From an uncultured Candidatus Saccharibacteria bacterium (lineage in GTDB: Bacteria; Patescibacteriota; Saccharimonadia; Saccharimonadales; Saccharimonadaceae), in NCBI GenBank assembly GCA_948571325.1, contig CAOZKB010000028.1, forward strand, positions 1 through 10,985: 10,985 bases of DNA, in the 5' to 3' direction. The notes below the pieces were generated by a model. That model worked only from the letters and a program-made list of their open reading frames with translations, ran no database searches and had not been told where the DNA came from. Shown one piece after another: positions 4,716-10,985 of the stretch; position 1 is the first letter of the stretch, and each line of letters starts with the position of its first letter. Position numbers and translations under genes: made by a program.

Positions 4716-6680
4716 CTATAGAGAGGTGACGATGTTGCGGAGTTGTTTTTTTGTAAGGTTGTTATTGGAAGCAGTAATTTTGTAGAGTACGCCACCGTTG
4801 ACCCAGGCTGCATCAGAACCGCAAATGTAAATGGTAATTCCCTGTTCGTGGGTAGTGGTATAGTTGTCTTTCCAAGTAGGGTCGACAAAGTTACGCTGCA
4901 GGGCTGAACTATCCCAAGAAGATTTTTCCTCCACTAAGGTGAATGAAGCGTTGTCGGGACCATCAAATCTCATGGTGAGTCGACCGTTTTCGGAAAAGAT
5001 ATCGCCTAGTGAATAATCGCGTGGAACATAGGATGGATAAGAAGCCTCGATGCCAGTTTGCATAGCAGCGACCTGCACGGAAATGTCGGGGATATTGGTG
5101 CTAACGAGATAAACAATCCCACCAATACAAGCTGCGGCACATCCGAAAGCGATTAAGAAGCGTGCTGCGCCACCCTTGCGACGGGTACGAACTTTCTTGG
5201 ACTTAGTATGAGTTTTCTTGCTAGGGGTGTCATCCATACTAGAAATTGAACGAACGGCTTGCTCAAGCATGCTGGTGCTAGGTTCCGCGTAAGTTGATTT
5301 GCTGGGTAGGGCGCGCCGCGCGGCGGCAGGGGCACGATCGATTGACTTAGCAGCAACGGATTTGCTGATGGTTTTTGCTTTGGTGGTAGATAGTTTGTTA
5401 TTGATTGCGCGTTTGCTATTGCGTGCAAGTGTGGTTTGGGATTTGGTTGACAGGTTCATAGTATTTGCGGCGCGACTGGTTGCGGACATCGGCGCACGAT
5501 TGATACGGCTAGTACTGGCAGAAATCTTGCTGGAACGATTGACTGAGGCAGCGACTTTGTGTTCGGCAGCTTCCTTGGCCTTGGTGGACTTGAGTGCAAC
5601 ATTAGTGAACTTCTCGATAGTGTTGCCGAGTTCAGCCATTTCGGGTGAAGGGTCGGATTTAATGCTGCTAGCAAAAGCTTTGATAGAGGCTAGTTGATCA
5701 GAAACGTCGGCGCTATCAGTGGCCATGCGGATTGAGGCGAGGGCATCGGAAGTGGCGCGCGAAATAGCGTCAATTGATTCGGAGGGTTCTGGGGTAGCGT
5801 AGTTAGACGTATAGGAAGTATAATTCGTGTTTTCGGCGATTGGTTCGGCTGATTCGTCGGGCGTGCTAATGTTATTGACGAGGTCTTGCATCATGGATTG
5901 TTTCATTTTATCGAGCGCAGCTTTGTCAGGTTCAGCATAAAGATTACTGGATGATGCAGCATTATTATTGATATCGGCACTTGTATTTTCTTCAGCATTC
6001 GTGTAATAACCGTGAGCGTAAGCACTCATCATATCAGCGTACATACTGGACATATTGGAGTATGATTCGTTGGGCGTAGAGTACGAATTATTAGTGTCGT
6101 AGTACGATGCGCTAGCTTGAGAGTATAATTCTGGTGTGTTGGAGTATGATATGGCGCTTTCGGAGTATGGTGTGGAGCCGTTGGAGTACGAATTTTCTGG
6201 TGTGGAGTATGTTTGATTTGTGGCTGCACTCGTGTCAGTTGCGGTCTCTTCTTCGGCTAAAACTTCGTCAATAGTGGTAGGGGCGTAGTATGCTTCCTCG
6301 TCTTCAGCTTCGTCAGCTATTTCGTCCATTTCATCCGTCTCATCCATTTCGGCAGCTAGCTCGGCGGAAGCGGCATCTTCGGAATAGTCGTAAATCATTG
6401 TTTCTGCTGGTTCATCGTAAAAATCGTCATCCAACATGTCATCGGTTGGTGTATCGATAGCATTCATAAGATCTTGGTTGTGGACGCCTAGATTAATTAA
6501 GCGTGAGGGGGCAACTACATTGCGCTCAATGCGTGGACGTACGGATGAACTGTTATATTTGCCAGCATTAGAAGCAGTCGGACGTTTGACGTACCGACGA
6601 TCGAGGATAGTGGAGGGCTGAGTCAGGCGGTGGGTCGCCGAACTGTCCAGTCGTCCCTGGTCTGATTGATGTTTGTTCAT
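4716..6680 (-). CDS. Single-pass membrane protein with Tyr heptad repeats and DUF4367-like outer domain
   Basis: The 654-aa protein is mostly low complexity. Residues 1-75 are basic and Ser/Asn-rich; 79-146 are strongly acidic (for example DEMDEIADEAEDEE). Ten heptads follow with Tyr at 158, 165, 172, 179, 186, 193, 200, 207, 214 and 221, typically SYSxxxx. A Ser/Ala/Lys-rich region then leads to a basic patch (KSKKVRTRRK) and one membrane helix at 508-528. The basic patch predicts a cytoplasmic N-terminus. The outer 126 residues contain YPSYVPRDYSLGDI, GRLTMRFDG and a final LTKKQLRNIVTSL, resembling DUF4367 domains in layout. AGGAG lies about 13 nt before the start at 6680, and a promoter is visible upstream. 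It is divergent from the PEGA gene. Function unknown; a scaffold or envelope sensor is possible. The DUF4367 link is from memory. Confidence 0.8.
   Translation of the reverse strand: MNKHQSDQGRLDSSATHRLTQPSTILDRRYVKRPTASNAGKYNSSSVRPRIERNVVAPSRLINLGVHNQDLMNAIDTPTDDMLDDDFYDEPAETMIYDYSEDAASAELAAEMDETDEMDEIADEAEDEEAYYAPTTIDEVLAEEETATDTSAATNQTYSTPENSYSNGSTPYSESAISYSNTPELYSQASASYYDTNNSYSTPNESYSNMSSMYADMMSAYAHGYYTNAEENTSADINNNAASSSNLYAEPDKAALDKMKQSMMQDLVNNISTPDESAEPIAENTNYTSYTSNYATPEPSESIDAISRATSDALASIRMATDSADVSDQLASIKAFASSIKSDPSPEMAELGNTIEKFTNVALKSTKAKEAAEHKVAASVNRSSKISASTSRINRAPMSATSRAANTMNLSTKSQTTLARNSKRAINNKLSTTKAKTISKSVAAKSIDRAPAAARRALPSKSTYAEPSTSMLEQAVRSISSMDDTPSKKTHTKSKKVRTRRKGGAARFLIAFGCAAACIGGIVYLVSTNIPDISVQVAAMQTGIEASYPSYVPRDYSLGDIFSENGRLTMRFDGPDNASFTLVEEKSSWDSSALQRNFVDPTWKDNYTTTHEQGITIYICGSDAAWVNGGVLYKITASNNNLTKKQLRNIVTSL
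6009..6215 (-). repeat. 21-bp coding repeat (Tyr heptads) in the 654-aa gene
   Basis: About ten tandem 21-bp units encode [S/T]-x-Y-S heptads with Tyr at an invariant 7-residue spacing. The plus-strand core is GGAGTA(T/C)GA. Units have diverged outside the core, so the period is kept by selection or old duplication rather than by recent slippage. Confidence 0.75.
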
Positions 6681-6714
6681 TGTAGAAAAATAACTCCTCG
6701 CTTTGCTTATGTCT

Positions 6715-6744
6715 ATTATAACGGCAAGCGTAATGAAAAAGCAA
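6715..6744 (-). promoter_or_regulatory. Promoter of the 654-aa gene
   Basis: Minus-strand -10 TATAAT (6715-6720) lies 18 bp from TTGCTT (6739-6744), a partial -35. The predicted start is about 6708, leaving a leader of some 28 nt that holds GAGGAG (6694-6699). It diverges from the PEGA promoter about 65 bp away. Confidence 0.6.
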
Positions 6745-6782
6745 GAGCAAAATCTGGAAAAATGGGCGAATAGGGTAAGATA

Positions 6783-6791
6783 TGCTATAAT
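6783..6791 (+). promoter_or_regulatory. Extended -10 of the PEGA gene, leaderless
   Basis: TGC-TATAAT (TATAAT at 6786-6791) ends 10 nt before the ATG at 6802. Transcription should begin within about four bases of the ATG, leaving no room for a ribosome site. The -35 region is weak, as is common with TGn-extended promoters. Confidence 0.6.
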
Positions 6792-6801
6792 AATATGTAC
6801 G

Positions 6802-8334
6802 ATGAATGTTTATCAAGATAAAAAACGCAAACAGATGATAAAAGTCGTGTTAGCGGAAATTTCGATGGTGCTGGCAGTGATATTGATTGTGGTGGTAGCG
6901 ACTTTAGCGGCGATGGGTTTTTTTGTGAGTGGAGATGGAAATATTGAACAGTCTGGTTTGGCACAAATTCATTCAATGCCAACCGGAGCGACGGTCGAGT
7001 TGGATGGTAATGTGCTGTTTTCGCGGACAAATCTTTCTCGAACGATGCCGGAGGGCGAGCATTGGCTAAAGATTTCGCGCGATAAATACGATAGCTGGGA
7101 AAATACTTTGCGAATGAAGCCGGGGATATTATTGCGATTATACTATCCGCGGTTGTTTTTGTTGAATCGGACGGCAGAGATGGTGCGGGATTTTGAGAAA
7201 GAATTGGAATTTTATCAACCATCAGTTGATCGAACAAGTATTATTCATGCGGAGAAGGGTGCGACAATATGGAATTTGCTGGACGTGCGGGGTGATGAAT
7301 TGAAAACCACGCCACTGAGGATGGCAGAAATTTTACCAAGCGTAGATGAAGAGACCGGGCAGTTTAGGGGTAGAATCGATGAATTGCGCTGGAGTGCTAA
7401 TAGTGATCATCTGTTAGTAAAAATAAGTTACGACGGCCAGAAAGATTGGATTTTAGTAAATGTGAAGGATCCGAAGCAAAGTTTGAATTTAACAGAGACT
7501 TTTGGTATGGATTTTACGCAGGTGGAGATGGCAGACGATTCGGCAGGTAAGTTGTTTGTATTGGAAAATAAACATCTACGACGAATTGATACGGCTGGTC
7601 AGCAGATTTCGCGAGTGTTGCTGGACAATGTGGAGAATTTCGCCAATGAAAGTAGCAATATAGTATATGTAGGAGCGCCGGAAAAAAATACTAAGGGGGC
7701 GGAAGAACGACAAATCGGCACTTACCGTGATGGCGAGAAGGGTGGAGTGAAGCTAGTAACGGTAGGGGGGGCAACGCAGGTGCGGGCACAGATCGCGAAC
7801 TATTACGGGGATGAATATATTGGATATTTGGTGGATAATCGACTGACGGTATTAGTGGGTAATTTACCAACCTATAGTGAAACTGGTGCGGACTTGTCAG
7901 TATTAACAGAACTTTGGAAAAATTATGAGCTAGGGTCAACGCCGAAGACTTTTGGCGTGAGTCCGGGGGGCGGGCATTTTTGGCTGCGGTCGGGTGAGCA
8001 AATGATGGTAGCGGGCTTTGAAGTGGAAGAGGTTTATCAGTATGATGTAACTGGTGTACCAAAGTGGCTAGATGGCGATATGTTTTATGCGGTGAGTGAG
8101 GATAGCTTGAGGGTGTGGGATTATGACAATACGAACTTGCGAACTTTGGTAGCAACCAAGAAGTATAAGGACTTGAGTGGCCTAGAAAATGAAACATTAG
8201 ACGTGACTACTTTTTCGGAATATAAGTTGGCAAAATATCCAGTGATTTTAGCGACGAATGATAAATGGCTATATTATCTTGTGGATGATGGTGACGGCGG
8301 AGTGAATCTAGTGCGGGAGAAAGTTCGCGATTAA
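6802..8334 (+). CDS. PEGA-domain membrane protein with beta-propeller-like outer region
   Basis: The 510-aa protein has a short basic N-terminus (MNVYQDKKRKQ), one membrane helix (about 14-41) and an outer PEGA domain at about 53-108, with IHSMPTGATVELDGN and MPEGEHWLKISRDKYDSW. PEGA domains are small surface beta-domains. The rest (about 150-510) has repeated beta-rich blocks such as RIDELRWSANSDHLLVKIS and FGVSPGGGHFWLR, suggesting a WD40- or YncE-like propeller; this is inference. I chose ATG 6802, not the in-frame 6703, because TGC-TATAAT ends 10 nt before 6802 and the earlier start would lie upstream of that promoter. No ribosome site is seen, so it is probably leaderless. It diverges from the 654-aa gene and overlaps the end of the convergent sortase gene by 4 bp (TTAA). 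Role unknown, probably in the cell envelope. Confidence 0.85.
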   Translation: MNVYQDKKRKQMIKVVLAEISMVLAVILIVVVATLAAMGFFVSGDGNIEQSGLAQIHSMPTGATVELDGNVLFSRTNLSRTMPEGEHWLKISRDKYDSWENTLRMKPGILLRLYYPRLFLLNRTAEMVRDFEKELEFYQPSVDRTSIIHAEKGATIWNLLDVRGDELKTTPLRMAEILPSVDEETGQFRGRIDELRWSANSDHLLVKISYDGQKDWILVNVKDPKQSLNLTETFGMDFTQVEMADDSAGKLFVLENKHLRRIDTAGQQISRVLLDNVENFANESSNIVYVGAPEKNTKGAEERQIGTYRDGEKGGVKLVTVGGATQVRAQIANYYGDEYIGYLVDNRLTVLVGNLPTYSETGADLSVLTELWKNYELGSTPKTFGVSPGGGHFWLRSGEQMMVAGFEVEEVYQYDVTGVPKWLDGDMFYAVSEDSLRVWDYDNTNLRTLVATKKYKDLSGLENETLDVTTFSEYKLAKYPVILATNDKWLYYLVDDGDGGVNLVREKVRD

Positions 8335-9695
8335 TTGCCGAAGATGCTGTTCCAGATATTCTCGAAGAACGAGGGGGAGTTGGCTGGCATAGTGGCATTG
8401 TCGGAATTATTATTGTTGGAGTCTGCAGGGGATTCTTCAGCGATCTCGCTATCGCTGTAGGACGGATTGATTTGTTCGGCGGTAACTAGGAGTCGATAGC
8501 GTGAAGTACCAAGTGGAGTACAGGTAATGAGGGTAAGAATAGGCTTGTCGGTGGGGTAAATGAGGGCAGCGACGTTGTCGGGTTCGACGGTTTGGTCGCC
8601 AGTGATTTGGTAAGTGTAGCGCGTGGAGTTGTAATTGATGTAAATGAGGTCTCCAGGGACGAGGCGCTCGAGTCCGGAAAAGATGAATTTATATGGGTTG
8701 CTACTGTAAATATCGCCAGCGGAGTGTCCAGAAATGACGAGGTTGCCGATTTGCCCCGGCAGAGCGTTGGCGCCAGGAATCGAAAACTGTGCAACGCCGT
8801 GATTCATAGCTTCCATAACATCGTCGTAGTGAATATCAAAACTGACCGGAACGTCAACGTTAAGCTTGGGGATAATGAGACGTGGTTCGGCAGAAACAGT
8901 CTGGGTAATAGTAGGATCAACGGCGGTAAGGTTAGTGGTCACTTCGTCGGTTTTTGGTACGATGTAGGCCATAATGGGAGCAAAGATAAGGCGGTTATAC
9001 TGAAGGAAGAGTCCAGCGAGGATGATAAAGAGTACGATAAAAGCGGGGATGAGCTTACGGGTGCGGCGGGCGCGTTGAACTTGACCGGTGGCGACGCGTT
9101 CATTTTTCATTTTTTCGGTGGCGAGATAAGTTTGGGCGGCTTTAGCATAATACTCGCTGTAGTAATTTTTGTAATAATCTTGCCAGGCGGAATGATATTT
9201 TTTCCATTCTTCGTCGGTAGTGGCGGTATTGATTGGCGCGTCCTTGAAAGTGGAATAACTATTGGTTTGCGCGGTAGATTGCGTAATGGAGGGCTGGTTG
9301 GAGTACGAGCTTGTGGTGGTGGAGTATGTAGCTGAAGAATTTGGATGTGATGCTGATTGGGTGGAGTATGAGTTATTGGAGCTGGAGTATGCTGTGGAAT
9401 CTTGGGAGTACGAATTTTGGGCTGCGGAGTATGAAGTTTGGGCGGGAGAGTATGATGATTGGTCGTCGAGGTATGAATTTTGACTGCTAGAGTATGATGA
9501 TTGAGGCTGAGAGTATGAATTTTGGGTGGTTGGGGCGGTGGATTTTTTGACGAGGATATCTTTGGAATTAGGCGGGAGGTTTTTAAGATTTTCGACGGTC
9601 GATGAATAGGCCGCAAGAACTTTTTTGCGCGCAATTTCGGCAGCAGTTTGACGCTGCCGTTCGGAGCTGGAATTCCCACCGTAGTATTCGTCCAT
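8331..9695 (-). CDS. Sortase with long cytoplasmic Tyr-heptad region
   Basis: Sortases are membrane transpeptidases that cut a sorting signal and attach proteins to the cell surface. This 454-aa protein has a sortase domain at about 270-410: LVISGHSAGD holds the catalytic His324, TLITCTPLGTSRYRLLV holds Cys392 and probable catalytic Arg401. The TCTPxG...RLLV context is closest to class C or D sortases. One membrane helix lies at about 215-235 after basic RARRTRK, placing the N-terminus in the cytoplasm. That N-terminus is far longer than usual and carries heptads with Tyr at 61, 68, 75, 82, 89, 96, 103, 110, 124 and 131 (His at 117), then a Tyr-rich charged segment (163-190). I chose ATG 9695, not the in-frame 9716, because a TGT-TATAAT box ends 9 nt before it. 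The tail 411-454 is Asn/Ser-rich. No sorting-signal substrate is recognised in the window. Confidence 0.92.
   Translation of the reverse strand: MDEYYGGNSSSERQRQTAAEIARKKVLAAYSSTVENLKNLPPNSKDILVKKSTAPTTQNSYSQPQSSYSSSQNSYLDDQSSYSPAQTSYSAAQNSYSQDSTAYSSSNNSYSTQSASHPNSSATYSTTTSSYSNQPSITQSTAQTNSYSTFKDAPINTATTDEEWKKYHSAWQDYYKNYYSEYYAKAAQTYLATEKMKNERVATGQVQRARRTRKLIPAFIVLFIILAGLFLQYNRLIFAPIMAYIVPKTDEVTTNLTAVDPTITQTVSAEPRLIIPKLNVDVPVSFDIHYDDVMEAMNHGVAQFSIPGANALPGQIGNLVISGHSAGDIYSSNPYKFIFSGLERLVPGDLIYINYNSTRYTYQITGDQTVEPDNVAALIYPTDKPILTLITCTPLGTSRYRLLVTAEQINPSYSDSEIAEESPADSNNNNSDNATMPANSPSFFENIWNSIFGN
9291..9521 (-). repeat. 21-bp coding repeat (Tyr heptads) in the sortase gene
   Basis: Eleven consecutive 21-bp units encode the pattern (N/S/T)-S-Y-S-x-x-x. 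One unit has His for Tyr (residue 117). The core GAGTA(T/C)GA on the plus strand matches that in the 654-aa gene, and the spacing is the same. Units differ in the other positions. Confidence 0.8.
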
Positions 9696-9704
9696 ATTAA
9701 ATCT

Positions 9705-9713
9705 ATTATAACA
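9705..9713 (-). promoter_or_regulatory. Extended -10 of the sortase gene, leaderless
   Basis: Minus-strand TGT-TATAAT (TATAAT at 9705-9710) ends 9 nt before the ATG at 9695. The transcript would start almost at the ATG, and no ribosome site is present. It forms one half of an imperfect palindrome with the tRNA promoter. Confidence 0.6.
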
Positions 9714-9723
9714 CAAGATTCTG

Positions 9724-9732
9724 TGCTATAAT
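9724..9732 (+). promoter_or_regulatory. Extended -10 of the tRNA-Leu gene
   Basis: TGC-TATAAT (TATAAT at 9727-9732) predicts a start near 9739 and a precursor leader of about 72 nt. The leader opens with a possible hairpin, TACGG (9738-9742) with CCGTA (9752-9756). Its -10 and that of the sortase are mirror images about a centre near 9718. Confidence 0.55.
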
Positions 9733-9810
9733 ATAGATACGGGATTTGATTCCGTAGAAATTCGGTGAGAAAATTAGGATTTTGAGCTGAATTTTATCAA
9801 TTTGATGGTT

Positions 9811-9897
9811 GGGCGAATGGCGGAACTGGTAGACGCGCTAGACTCAAAATCTTGTCCTCGTAAGAGGGTGAGGGTTCGATTCCCTCTTCGCCCACCA
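9811..9897 (+). tRNA. tRNA-Leu (anticodon CAA)
   Basis: A complete class II tRNA of 87 nt decodes UUG. The acceptor stem GGGCGAA pairs with TTCGCCC (9887-9893), the discriminator is A, and CCA is encoded (9895-9897). The anticodon loop CTCAAAA (9843-9849) holds CAA at 9845-9847. The long variable arm CCTC-GTAA-GAGG is typical of leucine tRNAs, and the T arm is GAGGG-TTCGATT-CCCTC. The anticodon stem (CTAGA with TCTTG) appears to contain one U-U mismatch. Confidence 0.96.
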
Positions 9898-9936
9898 ACT
9901 AAAGACGATACGTTTGATACAAAGATGATTTAAAGG

Positions 9937-9958
9937 CTCCTGTTTTGGCAGGAGTTTT
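9937..9958. terminator. Bidirectional terminator between tRNA-Leu and the P-type ATPase
   Basis: CTCCTG (9937-9942), loop TTTTGG, CAGGAG (9949-9954) form a hairpin followed by TTTT on the plus strand, 39 nt after the tRNA. On the minus strand the same stem follows directly after the ATPase stop (9957-9959) and leads into CCTTT, so it can end both transcripts. Confidence 0.8.
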
Positions 9959-10985
9959 ATGATTTGGAATTGAAAATTTTGTTAGCCAGTTTAGTGAAAT
10001 AATGTAATACTGGGATGGCAGCAAAGGTAAAGATGAGACAAAAGACAACTAGTTGAATAGAAATATTATTAGTGAGGCTAAAAAGGTTACGCAAGAAGAT
10101 AAGGCTGAAGCAAAAACCTATGATACAACCGCTGAGGACGATTTTTTTGTAGTGGTCAAGGGGCTTGCTGATGTTGTAGATTACGAGGAGACCGACGACG
10201 CAGATGACGAATGTGGCGATGGAGGATATTTCAGGCATACCGAGGTGAAAAATGCTACCAAAGACAACAATAAGGGCGACCATTAATGCATCAGTGATGC
10301 CACCTGGGAGAGCGCGGGAAATGATATTGCGGATAAAACTACCTTTGATGAGGTGAGTATTGGGCATTTGTGAAAGTAGGAATGCTGGTGCGCCAATGGT
10401 AAACATACTGATGAGTGAAACTTGTGCAGGGATAAGTGGATAAACGACGCCAAAGATGATGGATAGTAGGGCAGTAAGGACGGAGAAAATGTTTTTGACG
10501 AGAAAAAGGCTGCCGGCGCGCTCTAGGTTGTTGACGACTTTGCGGCCTTCTTTGACAACACTGGGCATTTTGGAAAAATCGGATTCGAGTAGGACGAGTT
10601 GAGCGGTTTGGACAGTAGCTTCGCTACCAGAGGCCATGGCGATTGAACAATCAGCATCTTTGAGCGCGAGAATATCATTAACGCCATCGCCGGTCATTGC
10701 AACGGTATGGCCTTGGGTTTTGAGTGCGCGGACGAACTTGCGTTTTTGCTCAGGGGTGACGCGGCCAAAAACAGTGTATTTTTTGATGGCACGCTGAATG
10801 GATTTATCGTCGGTTAGCGTAGTGCAGTCAATGTATTGATCGGAGTTTTTGATGCCGGCTTGCTTAGCTACTTGAGCGACAGTGAGGGGGTCGTCACCGG
10901 AAATAACCTTGATGTCGACGCCTTGTTGATAGAAATATTGAAAAGTGGCTGGAGCGCTGGGACGGATGGGGTTGGTGAGAGTAAT
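9957..10985 (-). CDS. Cation-transporting P-type ATPase, C-terminal part (partial)
   Basis: The frame is open from the right edge to TAA at 9957-9959, giving 342 residues; the N-terminus, actuator domain and DKTGT phosphorylation site lie outside the window. Visible marks are the P-domain segment IKVISGDDPLTVAQVAKQAG (about 23-42), FGRVTPEQKR and the hinge motif TGDGVND (about 98-104), then ALKDADCSIAMASGSEA. About six membrane helices follow, including VSLISMFTIGAPAFLLSQMP and RALPGGITDALMVAL. These ATPases couple ATP hydrolysis to cation movement across the cytoplasmic membrane. The SLISMFTIGAPAF segment resembles the calcium/magnesium-type and CaxP-like bacterial pumps, but the ion cannot be assigned from this fragment. 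The gene ends against a terminator shared with the convergent tRNA-Leu. Confidence 0.93.
   Translation of the reverse strand: MTLTNPIRPSAPATFQYFYQQGVDIKVISGDDPLTVAQVAKQAGIKNSDQYIDCTTLTDDKSIQRAIKKYTVFGRVTPEQKRKFVRALKTQGHTVAMTGDGVNDILALKDADCSIAMASGSEATVQTAQLVLLESDFSKMPSVVKEGRKVVNNLERAGSLFLVKNIFSVLTALLSIIFGVVYPLIPAQVSLISMFTIGAPAFLLSQMPNTHLIKGSFIRNIISRALPGGITDALMVALIVVFGSIFHLGMPEISSIATFVICVVGLLVIYNISKPLDHYKKIVLSGCIIGFCFSLIFLRNLFSLTNNISIQLVVFCLIFTFAAIPVLHYFTKLANKIFNSKS

Noticed and set aside
5299..5697. A 132-codon plus-strand ORF opposite the 654-aa gene
   Set aside because: Ala/Leu/Arg-rich shadow of a Ser/Ala/Lys low-complexity region, without ribosome site or domain.
6703..6801. Upstream start of the PEGA gene at 6703
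   Set aside because: It would place the TGC-TATAAT promoter inside the coding region and overlaps the divergent promoter of the 654-aa gene; the residues gained are not protein-family-like.
8592..9335. A 247-codon plus-strand ORF opposite the sortase gene
   Set aside because: It is antisense to a clearly conserved sortase; its length follows from the repeat composition of the opposite strand.
6009..9521. 21-bp periodic repeats as a CRISPR array or minisatellite
   Set aside because: The units lie in frame in two genes, encode Tyr heptads, and have no conserved repeat-spacer structure.
9696..9716. Upstream start of the sortase gene at 9716
   Set aside because: Its codons coincide with the TATAAT box, which instead supports a start at 9695.
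1..10985. Absence of TGA stops as a sign of UGA recoding
   Set aside because: The sample is about eight genes, all frames read fully with the standard code, and no in-frame TGA needs to be read through.

Overview
The window most resembles the chromosome of a Candidatus Saccharibacteria (TM7) or related Patescibacteria member. This rests on the gene mix (a DUF3048/YerB-type membrane protein, a sortase with a long Tyr/Ser-rich N-terminus, PEGA and DUF4367-like surface proteins, a P-type ATPase), single-membrane topologies and moderate GC. No 16S rRNA or other marker is present to confirm it. All genes read well with the standard code; every assigned stop is TAA or TAG.

Layout. (a) 1-1740 is an accessory stretch. 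An AbiTii-domain gene (minus strand) has a promoter overlapped by a near-perfect CIRCE (HrcA operator). Its C-terminal membrane tail lies in a different frame and runs off the left edge. A 48-codon minus-strand ORF and a long palindrome follow. Next come two start-less, mutually inverted fragments of the C-terminal domain of a hypervariable surface protein (FISUMP/FGE-like, ending AFSVRCLVL), separated by a perfect 12-bp hairpin. (b) 1759-4676 is more conventional: a DUF3048 membrane protein and gltX (glutamyl-tRNA synthetase), both minus strand. (c) 4716-9695 is a cell-envelope cluster: a 654-aa single-pass protein with Tyr heptads and a DUF4367-like outer domain (minus), a divergent PEGA/beta-propeller-like membrane protein (plus), and a convergent sortase that also carries Tyr heptads (minus). 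(d) 9717-10985 holds a tRNA-Leu(CAA), a shared bidirectional terminator, and the C-terminal part of a P-type cation ATPase (minus) that continues past the right edge.

How it fits together. The envelope genes all encode proteins with a cytoplasmic N-terminus, one membrane helix and an outer C-terminal domain. Two of them share an unusual 7-residue Tyr repeat on the predicted cytoplasmic side, so they may work together at the membrane (inference). Two kinds of gene start are visible. gltX, the PEGA gene and the sortase have an extended -10 box (TGn plus TATA-rich hexamer) ending 6-10 nt before ATG and no Shine-Dalgarno, so they look leaderless. The AbiTii, DUF3048 and 654-aa genes have leaders with purine-rich ribosome sites. 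The most unusual points are the CIRCE-controlled AbiTii gene, the inverted pair of silent variable-domain cassettes, and the Tyr heptads shared by sortase and its neighbour.
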